Source: Owenia fusiformis (Eukaryota > Annelida > Polychaeta > Sabellida > Oweniidae). Taken from it: a stretch of DNA of 64,000 bases. Below, piece after piece: positions 1 through 12,600 of the stretch (the first letter of the stretch is position 1; each line of letters begins with the position of its first letter). The notes below the pieces were generated by a model that did not search any database, was not told the DNA's origin, and saw nothing but the letters and a program-made list of their open reading frames with translations. The stretch covers positions 28,670,425 through 28,734,424 of the forward strand of contig CAIIXF020000010.1 in assembly GCA_903813345.2 (NCBI GenBank), given 5' to 3'. Made by a program: the position numbers and the translations under genes.

Positions 1-2656
1 ACTGTGCATTATTATACTGTTCCTTTAAATTGTAATATAACCTGATATACTAGTAAGGTAGAATCTCATCCATGATTGCAATATGCCTGACATCTCCAAT
101 ATATCATATACCTGGTATATACAACATATACATCACAGTAATTGCATCGTGACTGTCATGTGCCTTGTATTATAGTACAATTTACCATGCAAATGATATG
201 TGAAATATAGAAATAAGGGGTGTGGTTGATGGTGTGGCAGGATGGAGAGGTATGGTGTATCCTCACAAAAATATAAGTCCATATTTGAATGAATTGTCTC
301 TTGTCAGTAAAACAAACACATTCATATTAAATATGAAAATAGGGCAATATTATCCATCAACATCTGATCTCATATCATCTCAGGTTTTTTATATTTCTTG
401 TTGACAGACAGAGAAAGGTGAATCACAATGGCCAAATTATGTCATGTATTTAAGTCACTATTTACTTTTTGAGTTAGAAACTGGATTTACAGAAAACCAA
501 AGACATAAATAATGGCCCCTCACAGGCCCCAGAAACCAACACTTTAAACAGGACTCCAGCAGAGTCATGAACAGTTAGAAAGACACAAATTGCCTATATT
601 CACTGGAATATTCACCACATTCACAGTCATCAAGCAGATAATTGAACCAATTCTCTCATGAACTGTTTTCAACAGGTCACTCAAGTTTTGATTTTCATGT
701 GAAAAAACTTTAGTAGTAAAATGTTCATAGAACTAAATCGTTTCCAGTTGACCTTTTTGAATCAGTATCTTAAATATCCCATTGAAACCTCGCTCTTTTT
801 ACTATTATATTTGAAGGGCTGATCATTTTTGTAAGGGTTTCAACATTTGGTCCAAACCTGTGTTAAATTACCACTAATTTGGAACTTTATTTTGACCACA
901 CTTTCAAATATATCTAACTCCATCCTACCATAATAAATGGTTTCCTGTCTTTTCTGAACCACAGGCTTTCTGTAGAAGAAATGTTTGAAAATGATTATAT
1001 TTTGGAAATGACCGGTTGTGGATAAGAATATACCATGAAGCTTGAGATAATAGGAGACTTTATGGGGAATATATGGGTCATTAACGAGCCAAAATGTCAA
1101 AAGCAATATGTTTGAAATCTTTCTGGTTGTCTGTTGTTTACTGAAGGAACTTCATACCCTATAGAAATAACTTTTCCTCTTTCAGAATTCAACATATTTT
1201 TATGATAGTAAATGCTATAAACTTTATATATAGAATAAGTTACCATATTGACTTTTTTCCACTGATAAATTAATTGATATTAGAAGTGAGCGTTTAATTT
1301 TAAAACAGCTATCATTCAACTTTACCATAAAACACAACTATCAACAGAAAATATTAATAAATATAGTGTTATACATACCCATGTTTGTTTATGCTACGCT
1401 ATTCCAAACCAAAATGCTATACGAAGTCAAAGGCCTCAAGCAGTGAGCGACAGTTAAATTCCACTAATCTTTGAAAATCTCATTACAGTTACACATTCAA
1501 TACGAATGTATAAATCAAACTTGCAATAATAATGAATAACTTATAGAATTGAACAATTCTTTCCAATAACTGTTTTTCTTAAGTGTTAATCCAACCCCAA
1601 GCAGTTTCTGGATGTCGTCTGACAAAAGCACTGGTGCATTATGGGTAATGTATCCCAGGCACTGGTATGGAACTCAGCCAACTGTTATTTCAACAAATGT
1701 GATTGCAATTATTGTTACCAATAAACCAGTTTCTAATTATGCCTATGTCTTATACCAATATCACGGCATGCTAATATAATACAACAATAGCAATTGAAGA
1801 ACAATCAAAAGCATGGAAAGAAGAGGAGACGATAGAATTAACAGAGAAGCAAGAATGTGAACATGAAAATGTCAATATCAAGATTGAATGAGAAACAATT
1901 TTGAGACATCCGAGAAAAGATTCATTAATTATGCAACATAGTTTGAAACCACTTCAATAATTAATTAATAATTAGCATAACATCAACACCAATATTTGCT
2001 TTCCTTCCGATGATGATAAGTCCAAGTTGCATTCTTACATTTCTTTTATGAATAGACGGAGCTATATAATTTACATTTTGCTTTATTTCATCTCGTCTTT
2101 TTCTTCCTAGTTGGAATAAAACATTATTGCAGATCAAGTATTTCTCTCTCTTACAGGCAATATTTTGGCTCATAAAACATGAACGACCACAGTAACTTTT
2201 ACTTCACATATCTATGAGCCAGTGGTCTATCTATCTTCTCAAGAACCAAACCCCATTTGGTTAAATACACCCTTTTCACCAAAACAATTCAAGTGATGAT
2301 ACGTTTCTTTTTTCATTTTGTTCCAGCTTCTTTACCAAATACAATCATGTTTTATACCAGTGACCAGTCATGCCACCAGGTACAAAATAATTTGTAAGGA
2401 TCTCCTGGAGAAGAAGGGGGGATACCTCTTTTACGAATTAATTATCAATGGTCTTTCAATATAATTCTTATTCGGTATTTTTATTTATTTGGATATACAC
2501 TATTTATAAAGGTGGCACTTTAATACTATTCATTATCATTAATATAGGGTGCATCCATTTCTGAAACCATGATCTCAAATAATATACTTCTCTTTAGAAA
2601 ATGTATCATGCCTCTCAACAATATCAGTATTACTGTTTATAACACCAACTGGTGGT
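1..2656. other. AT-rich stretch, no gene seen
   Basis: Downstream of the last visible exon and presumably intron of the same gene. I searched the minus strand for a phase-1 exon with a hydrophobic membrane segment and found none. Short open frames at 840-1106 and 1961-2173 look like chance. Confidence 0.5.
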
Positions 2657-2838
2657 AAAATATCACAATGGTCAAGTTTCACACTGAGACATATACACAT
2701 AAAGAGAGGAATTACCATGGAATGGAATACATAGGCATGTAGCTGATACTCTAAATTGTGTAGAAATGCGAGAAAATCTAGAACTTCATTCAAATTTTAG
2801 AGAGAAATGAGTGGAATAAGCATGAGCAGACGGACATT
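2657..2838 (+). repeat. Family A MITE-like repeat
   Basis: Shares the core ACTCTAAATTGTGTAGAAAT, then ATTCAAATTTTAGAGAGAAA, and the terminal GAGCAGACGGACATT with about twenty other copies in the window. Lies left of exon 12, probably in an intron. Confidence 0.8.
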
Positions 2839-3359
2839 CATCTCCAGGTTGCAATCAAGTTTTATGTTCAACATGTCAAGAAAGAAACCTGCTATCTAAA
2901 TATTTATTCCACAATATAGCATTTCTGTTTTTATATCTTTCTGGTTTACCAATTGTGAAACCATATTGTGACCCAGAACATAATAGCTTTTCCCAGAGCT
3001 CAGGTTTGGAGAAAAAAAACAAATAAAATAATTAACCTTCCAAAAATACTGAGCCAATGACAAGTGACCTCTCCTTTTTTTCCTCGGACCTTATCAGTGA
3101 ATAATAAAAATGAAGATCAAGACAGGGTCTACATGAAAACTCCCAACATATTTATACACTAGTGACATCTATTTAATAGTGCAACTATCGAATGCATTTT
3201 CACTCTTTACATTGGGAGACATTTATGTAAGTGCTGCCCTCTTTGATACTTTGAGAAATCAAAAGCATAAATCTGAATTATGTGTTTCAAAATACCAAAA
3301 TAAAATTAAAAATACCAAGAAATCTTTCAGCCTGTGATTGGTCGAAAATTTGAACTTAC

Positions 3360-3617
3360 CTATGGCAGCCGATGCTGCTCTACTGCAAACATCCCGTCGA
3401 GTTTGATGACAGAATAAAACTTGCACATATTTCACGCTTGCATCTGTAATCTGCAGACTTCCACCAGCAGGTGGTGCACACTCTTCGTACAACTTCCAGT
3501 TGTTATTATTAGAGCTAGTGAGGATTCTAACACAAACATTGTCAGTTGTTGTTTCAAATGTGATGGTTCTTGTATCAGTGTCGTACTTAACATCTTGGGC
3601 AGTTGGCAAGGCAAGGG
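3360..3617 (-). CDS. Exon 12: Cys-containing FN3-like module
   Basis: Acceptor TTTCAG, donor GTAAGT; 86 codons. The strand pattern (RTITFETTTDNVCVRI ... VKYVQVLFCH) suggests a diverged FN3 or other beta-sandwich, with four Cys, unusual for FN3. It ends in phase 1, so at least one more exon follows beyond the clear exons in the window. Confidence 0.75.
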
Positions 3618-6600
3618 CTGAAAATGTAAAATCACAAGTCATAAATTTGATTTAATGATTAATCAACTTAAATGAAAGTCGTATCTGACTAAGCATGTAC
3701 TACTGCAGAAGGATTTAAAGAAAAACAATCAACAATTCAATGAGTATTGAAAGAGTACTATTTGTGGATAAGAGATAAGATGTCGTTCAATATTCCAAAT
3801 ACTCTATTTGCAATCTCCTACGAGAAACTTTTATCATGTAAGTCCTATTCACATGTGAGTATTTACTCAATATCTATATTTACTCACATTTTTGTTGCGA
3901 GTTTTCACCACTCACATTAAGTTGTGAGTATTTACTCAAAATCTAAATTTACTCACATTTAGTTGTTACTTGGATACTGTTGGAATATGGTCCACCACCA
4001 AGCCTGTTCTCTCCAAACACCGAGAATGTGTAGTTGGTGTTTGGGTACAACACTGAAAAATAAATTCAACAATCTATATTTGTATTTTGTTCATGCTTTG
4101 TAGGGGTTTTTGAGCATGTAATTATGGTTTTTATGTTGCCTTTCACCAAAATTAAGAAATTTTGCTTGTTATTTTAAAATATTTCTCCATAAAAATCAGA
4201 TTTTTTCAGATAGATGTACATGAAAAGGTTAACAAGATTTTATCATTTGACCTGGGAAAACATGTACAACATAGAAAAGTGAACAAATTTTCATTCGATC
4301 AAATTATTGATTGAACAAATTGTCATTTGAACAATGTTATTCTTGATCATAACTTACTTGTAACATTATAGGTGGAAGCACCATCTGGGTTAACAGGTAC
4401 CCTCTTGTTTGATTCGCCATTGAACTGTGTGAGCACAAAAGTCTGTGGGTGACCTCCGTCAAATCCTGGGACCCAGGAGAGTTGTGCTGACTCCCAAGTT
4501 GTCTCAACGAGTTGTAAACCCGAGGGGGCATCAGGGGTGGCTGTAAATGAAAAAATCAGATTTTAATTTACTTAAAGATATCAACATCAATGCGAATGGA
4601 GAGGTGTTTGATTTAAGATTTTCTGAACATGAGGAAATCAATAAGTTAGCAACAATTTTAAAATTTCAAGGTAATGACGATAGAGAGGTTTCACTGTTTA
4701 GTGTTAATGATCAGTCTTTCTCAAAAAATGAGATTAAGTTAATACGGACAAAACTGGATTATTATATAAAACCAATCTTTTAAAATTCGCATAAAAATAG
4801 TGTCTTAAAAGAGTGAGAATATAGTTCTCTCATTTGTAAAGAAGTTGTAGAAATGTCAGATATGTACTGAGCCAAATTATATACAACAGAACTTGATCTT
4901 TAAATACACTTAAAGAAACACTTACTTTTGACAGTCAGGTTAACCATTCTATGATTGCTTCCGAGAGTATTCACTGCGTGGCACCTGAAGTTGCCGAAAT
5001 CTGCTTCCATCACGCCCGTAATATTCAATGTACTCATGACCTGATTGGTTGATATTTTTGTGACTGTTGCGATATCATATTTCCCGCCATGGATGATGAG
5101 CTCATCGCCTTTGTACCATTGAATCGTTGACAAGGGGAGGGATTGAGCGGTGCATGCCAGACTGGCGGTGTCGTTCTTGTCAACGGCAACTTTGGCATCT
5201 GGGGTTGTGACTTCAGGTGGATCTGAAAAATAGTAATTAAAATGAAAATGTAAATATGTATGAATGATGATCAGGTAAGACAAGATTATTATTTTTGAAA
5301 ACTCTTAGCATATTTCTTGCTTCTAAACTTAGTATATTACTGTGGTTGCAATGTAATATCTAACATAATTATGTTGATAATGTATTTTGTTTTATTCATT
5401 GAATTTATTAATTGAATGATATTTAATCTTACATTGAATGAAAAGCTGCATGGATGACGTCAAACATGTCCCAGACTGCATCAGGCTGTTAGTCGCACAG
5501 CAGGAATAGTTCCCAGAATCCCCCTTGGTCAATCCTTCACCATTTCGTCCTGGTCCATTCAACCTCAATGTACTTATAACATGAAAACTATGCTCTTCAA
5601 TCGTAACTTGCTGCGTGTCAAATGTGTACAAATCAGATATCAGCGCAATTCCATTCTTTGACCATGTGACCTGGGGTGAGGGTTTCCCGCGTACTTCGCA
5701 GCGAATGGAGAAGTCACTCTCAGATACATTGATGGTTTTAGTCTGAGGCAGAGGGGGGATGTTCTGTAGCCATCTTGGTAATTCTAAAACAAAGTATGGT
5801 AGTTCATAGAGAAAAATTTCCAAAACACAGGAATTTTATAAAAGGAAAATTCAAAACAGAACAGGCTTGAATCTTATTCTCGAAAGTGTGACAAACTTAT
5901 GAAATAAAACAGAAACTGTTAAACTTTTTTATTTTTAATTTTCAATGGAACTTTTTTTCATTTTACCTGTATTTTATTATTTCAAATTGTGATGTATAAA
6001 AACTAAATAAATTCATAGAAACATAATTTGTAATGCAATTTGCAAACCAAACAAGTAACATACCTTAAATGAAAAGAACCATAAATTCAACAAAATTTGA
6101 CTTAAGAGGCAATATGTTAAATTTCTTTTCGGTTAAATATATTTTGAAGGCAAATTACCATATTGCCTCTTTAAATCATATTTTACATTACCACAATCTC
6201 CTATGTATGAAATATATACATAATGCCAAAGTCCCTCAACTGAACAAAATCAAAAAGTTAAAAATAATTTTTACAAACACCAAAATCTATAGAGCTAGCA
6301 TAAATATAGATCAAAATTAGCATGTACTTCATACGGGAAAAATAATGTTAGGCAATAGATAAGAACCAGATACAATCCTAGAATAGGAATTACTGAAGTC
6401 AGACTGTATCATAAGGACTTTCTCTGTACCTGTAGTCAATATGTTAAATCATTTTCCAGAACAAAAGTTGTTGTTAATATAGTTAGGACACATTCTCAGG
6501 GCCCTTTTGCCAATCTTTATTTCCAATGAACAAGTAATTGACTTACCATTGACTGTTAATAAGACACTACCAGAAGGTCCTTGTCCAACATCATTCTTTA

Positions 6601-9600
6601 CTGTGCAGACATATCTTCCATTATTACTTATAGATGTCGCTGCTATGGTATAGGTGGCACCAATGTGGAGGGGCAGAGCCCCAGGAGAGGCATCCTCTCT
6701 CTGCCATACAAAGTCACCCTCGGGAACACCTGAATTGATATATTCTCAATAAATACTGTGTTAGAGGCTCCAAGGCCTTAAAGGCCCCATATAAAGTTTA
6801 AACCACTTTGGCTTATATTGTAGTCTTACCCAATGTTATCAAAGTGTGATATGTGAAACTTTTTTTTTTAATTTCAAAAAGTGGTTTTTGATAGACTTTT
6901 TGTTCCAAAATTTGTGAATATATTTAAAACCAACTTTTAGAGGTCACTCATATCTTCTAATTAGCCAGAATTGACACCAATGCATAACATTCATCCTCCC
7001 ATGTTTTTTGCCGAAAAAATTAAGAAAATCGCTTCATAAATAAGCGAGAAATGAAGTTATCAGTGCATGAAAATGGTTCTGAGAAAAATGCATTTCAAAA
7101 TTTTAGTTCTCATAGAAACCAATGGTACAATGATATCTAAAACATAATTTATTCTTCCTTTTAACCTGGTTAGACAATCAACATTGGTTTTTTATGAAAG
7201 TCTAACATATTTAGAAAAGATTGACATCGAAAAAAAAATTTCAATTTTTTTCAAAAAGTTTTTGGTACCTTAGTGACATCACTAATGTTTCAAAATATTT
7301 TTGATATGTTAAAACATTGAAGTGGCCCATTAAATATGGCATTTTATTATTGAAATAGTGTGTCCTTTGTTCAACCTTTGCATTGGTGTTAAAAATATAA
7401 TCTTTTTTGAAATGCATTAAGAAATATTTGATGATTAAGAAATTTCAACTTTTTTTGAAAAATTGCGGGAAATTTGAATATTTGAGAAATGAAATGCTCA
7501 CAACTTTTTTTCAAAATTTTTTTTTTGTTCAAAAATCTCTAAAATCACTTTTTAAGTCCTGACAAATAGTAAATGAATGATAAAAAAATATTTTCAAACT
7601 TTAGACGGGGACTTTAATGGTGACATTTGAAACTCATGTGTATGATTGCATAATATGATTTGATTTATGTGGTGTGCATTTGATCTTTAAGATAATCTCA
7701 AATGAATCCATATTTTAGATAGATGTTCATATCATAGAATAAAAGATAAGTGTTCACATAAGAAATAAGTGTTCACATAAAAGATAAGTGTTCACATAAA
7801 AGATAAGTGTTCACATAAAAGATTATTGTTCATATAAGAGATAAGTGTTCACATGAAAGATTATTGTTCACATAAAAGATAAGTGTTCACATAAAAGATA
7901 AGTGTTCACATAAAAGATTATTGTTCATATAAGAGATAAGTGTTCACATAAAAGATTATTGTTCATATAAGAGATAAGTGTTCACATAAAAGATAAATGT
8001 TCACATAAAAGATTATTGTTCATATAAGAGATAAGTGTTCACATGAAAGATTATTGTTCACATAAAAGATTATTGTTCATATAAGAGATAAGTGTTCACA
8101 TAAAAGATAAGTGTTCACATAAAAGATTATTGTTCATATAAGAGATAAGTGTTCACATAAAAGATAAGTGTTCACATAAAAGATAAGTGTTTACATAAAA
8201 GACAAGTGTTCACATAAAATATTATTGTTCATATAAGAGATAAGTGTTCTCATTAGCAATCAGCATTGCTCTCTGGTCATACCTCTGTCTGAAGTTGAAC
8301 AGCTCAATGTGACGGAGTTTCCTTTGATGACATCCTCCACTGGATCTACAACTGCCTGTCCTGGCAGGTCTGAGAATGAAATAATAAATAGATGTAAATA
8401 CATGAAACAAAATTCTGCATCAATTCCAATAGTAACTTGATATTAAATGTACGAGGCATTAACATGCAAAATGCCACCACCTGCCATTTGTTACAGATGC
8501 TGAACGCCAACCGCCAAAGACTGTCCATTTATGGTGGTGACATAAAAATTCAGTAGTATTTGGAAACAAGAGTAACATTTAAGCAGAAATTATACAAGAA
8601 TTCTTCATTTAAAGATTTTTACAAAATGTGTGGCATTCACATTGTAAGAATACTTCCTTTAACAAATTCCACAAATTTATATACTTACATTGCACAATAA
8701 CTGTGATATCTTTTGTTGATGTCACAGAAGTCATTTGGCCACCAGATGGAGTTAACACAGACTCTGAGATGCACTGATACGTCCCTTCTTGTGCTCTGGA
8801 AATTCCCGGGAGGCTTAGAATGTGACTTTGAAAGGTCGTTAGGGAGCTCAAATGTTTCCAATAAAGGGTTGTTTCTGCAGGGTTGGCGTCAATGTTGCAA
8901 TATACATTCAGGTTTTGGCCCTCATCGATGGTGTATGTATCAAGGGCTGTGGTCAACTTTGGGGCATCTAAAATAAAGATTATGTTCCAATATAAAAATA
9001 ATTAGCAATGTATCAAGTTTTACAATCCATGAAATTACGCTGCACTTATCATTTCAAGCTAATTGAAATCTAGTTTATGCAAAACAAATAAAAGTAACTC
9101 TCTAATTCAAGATGCTATGGGCCTCACAAGTGAAATACATGTACATTTTAATTTTGGGGGTATTTCAGATATATTTTGAAGCTGCTCAACCATACGTTGT
9201 ATATAACCTTACACTATATTTTTAACTCACACTAAATATCCAATTACACTACATTTCAAAATCGCACTGGTATCAACATGCACTATATTTCACTTTATTT
9301 ACACTATACCAAACTTACATTGTATATCTAGGTGAACAGATGCCTGTGTTTCTGCCAAAGCATTGGTTGCAATACATGTGTAGTTTCCACTTTCGCCACT
9401 GGATGCACTAGGTCGGCTGATCACATTGCTTGTTTCTGCAAGTATAGATGTCAGTTTGAGGGATTGCAAAAGTGATGGTACAATCACATAAAAATGGGAT
9501 AAGAACATATCGTTATATGAGTACCATATGCAAAACAGTAAAATCACAGACTGATACAATAAGAAACACTGTGAAAAACTCTGGAGTCAAAATCTTGCAT

Positions 9601-12600
9601 TTCCTAGACTTAAAAATGATACATAATGCAAATGTATTGAAATCACACACTTCTGGAAACAATCTTAACAGTAACTTCACAGTGATCTAAAATATCACCC
9701 TCAGATGAATGAATAGGGACCTGATTTTAAAATCTCAAATGAAGTAGAAAAGAGTGGAATTAGCAAGGAATAAAATAAACAGGCATGAGGCCAATACTCT
9801 AAACTGTACAGAAATGCAAGAAAATCAAGGAGTTTATTCAAATTTTAGAGAGAAACAGAGTGAAAAAGCATGAACAGACGGATACTAAGACCTGTCTAGA
9901 TTATCCCCAGATTTCTTGTTATAGAACCCTTGAACTTGTTAAGATACTGGAATTCGGTTTCACAATACTGTAAAATAAAGTATCTTTTTCTAATGACCTT
10001 TCACAATTTATAGTATCGAGTTCAGTAGATATTCAACAGACAAAATGTGTGCTTTCTCTCAATAATGAACAAAAACAGAATCTTTAAAGTTGTTCAATTT
10101 GAAAAATTATGTCATCGTATTCTGAGGACTTCAAATCATACAAAATAGTTTTCTATCAAAAATTTGAACAAAAAAGCTTCCTTTTCTTAAAAATACAGCA
10201 TCACTCTCTGATAAATATAATATTTGTTAATAATATTTTTATATAGGCGTGCTCACCTCCCAAAGGTGTTCCGTCTTTCTCCCAACGTATAGATGTCGCT
10301 GTAGGGTTAGCGTCAATTGAGCAAGTGATTGTGACATCATCACCTTCAATAACCTGCAGTGGGTTGAAACTTCCCAGAGATAGATAAGGCTTATCTGAAA
10401 TTAAAATGTAGTTTTGTTTTACAAAGTGTTCAACAAGTTCTGATAAATCAATTGTAACTTCTCATTTTTCTAAATCACCGAGGTACGACTTTTCTGAAAA
10501 AACAAACAATTTATTTGTTTCAAATTTTATTGTCTCCACTCTTTGGAGGAAACTCATGGTATTGTTGGCGTAAGATTGACAAATCTGAAATACGAGGACC
10601 CAATGGGGAAAATGAGAATTTGATAATGTTACCCATTGTGAGCCTCAATATTAGGGATCATATACTTACATTGAACAGCAAGTATTCTTTCAGACTTTTT
10701 CTCAGGTCCGTCCTTGTTTGCCTCATTGATGACATCACAATCAAATGTTGCATCATGGTCCTCCTTCGTAACAGTCCTTGTTATACGATGTGTGCTCGTA
10801 CCTTGTTTTACTGAGGCATTTATTACCTCACCCTCAGGGAGAATCTCCCCATTGCGACGCCACGTCATAACTGGGATTGGGTTACCATTACTTGTTGAAC
10901 ATGTTAATTCGACATTATCGCCCTCTTGGAGAACTGTGGATGGGCTTTGGGTGATCACAGGCACATCGGGTACAACTGAAATCAGAGAACAAGCATATGA
11001 ATATAGGATGCAAATATAAGAGCAATGATGATGCACGAGTCGCAACATCTGAAAATATAATCTAAAGCCCTATAAATCATAGAAAGTGCCCAAGTTATAC
11101 ATGGATGTTATATGGATGAGAGTAAAGCAAATAATGAACATGAAGGAGATGCTATCAAAGAGTCTGTGGTATACAGTTCTGTAAAAACTAAGTGTGTTCA
11201 GGAAAGCACTGAAGCTTGAGTTAAAGAAGCCAAAAATATTGAAACTGATTCATGAACACACTGAAGAAAGTATCAATTAAATCTAACTTATGCAACATTT
11301 TTGTAATGTAATATTTTCTTATGGAGAACCCATAGAACCCCACTAACTGCCTTTCCTTTCTACACTTTCTACACAAAGAATATTTTCAACACTTGATGGG
11401 ATTAAAAACTACAGTTGGCACAATATTCTGTAATCTACTTGACCAATACTTAACTTATACCAATATCAATTTAAACAATATTATCCTGTTATTTTAAGTT
11501 AGAGCACAATTCTTACAGAGCCTTTCAAAATCAATTTTCGTTCCTAACAATGTTAACAAAATTGGGCTAACGCTTTAGGAATCTGATGTTCTATTCTTTT
11601 GAATAAATAAGATTTTGAAAGTCTTAAATTGATTTTAGTTCATGAAAAAAAGAAAATATTTGTTTAAGGAGATTATAAAAATGAGATATTCTGATACTGT
11701 ATCCTGTGTATAAGGCATAGATCTATATGAGTATACTGAATTAATTTTGAATTCTTATTTTACACCCGAGATCCAAGATACAACATTTTTATTAAAACCA
11801 TGTTTAGCTTGTAAATAATCAAACAGTTTTTTATGTTACAAATAATTCTGACACATCTAGATGTCTTTATAAGTTATCTTCTAAAAATCAAAACACTTTG
11901 TTTTCAAAATAAAATTAATAAATATTTGAATCAGATGAAATCTCTTAAAATACAGAACCTCTACAGGTGACACTATTGACGATAGAACTACTTCATAGCG
12001 ATACAGTCATAAACAAAATGACCATTTGTTTCTTTGTTTTTTAACACCACAGTGTATTCAATTTGAGCCAGTTTTAAAATCATGAATTTTAATTTAACAC
12101 ACTTTGAATAAAGCACCTGCCGAGTGGGTTAGTTAGGTCCGATGAAAAGAACACTGGAGACAAGTTGACCCTTCAGCTTTATGCGTCTTTGTTTTTGATC
12201 ACATTGGGGCTATGATAAATCAAAGTTTGGTCAAACTTCAGAAATGAAAATGTTGAGATCACCTTTGTTGTAAAAATCAAGAACCCTGGTAAAATTATGA
12301 GTTGCCAAAATAGACATATTTATCAAATTTCAAAATTGGCTAACATGTTCTAGCCTTAAAACTGTACTATTAGCCTGCAAAATATAAAGGTACTTTAACC
12401 ATATTTTACATCCAACCCCCTCAATACATCCCTCAAACCTAATCCCCGGCACTCACGACACACATCTTGACACAACAGAAATGGGAGACATATAGCATAG
12501 CAAAACCTGTATATCTAAACACCTCTGCAATCTGAACAGCTCTGAATATGAACACCAAATTGTCTACATGTCCAAATTGTCCAAATTTTGTTATATCCTT

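Noticed and set aside
2575-2793. Small frames such as 2575-2793 and 34906-35109 with similar peptides
   Set aside because: The similarity comes from both overlapping family A repeat copies; it is not protein conservation.
1-3250. Transmembrane exon of the Ig gene
   Set aside because: No minus-strand phase-1 segment with a hydrophobic stretch and acceptor/donor pair was found; it is probably outside the window.
7735-8247. CRISPR-like array
   Set aside because: Units are contiguous without unique spacers, in a eukaryotic intron; it is a minisatellite.
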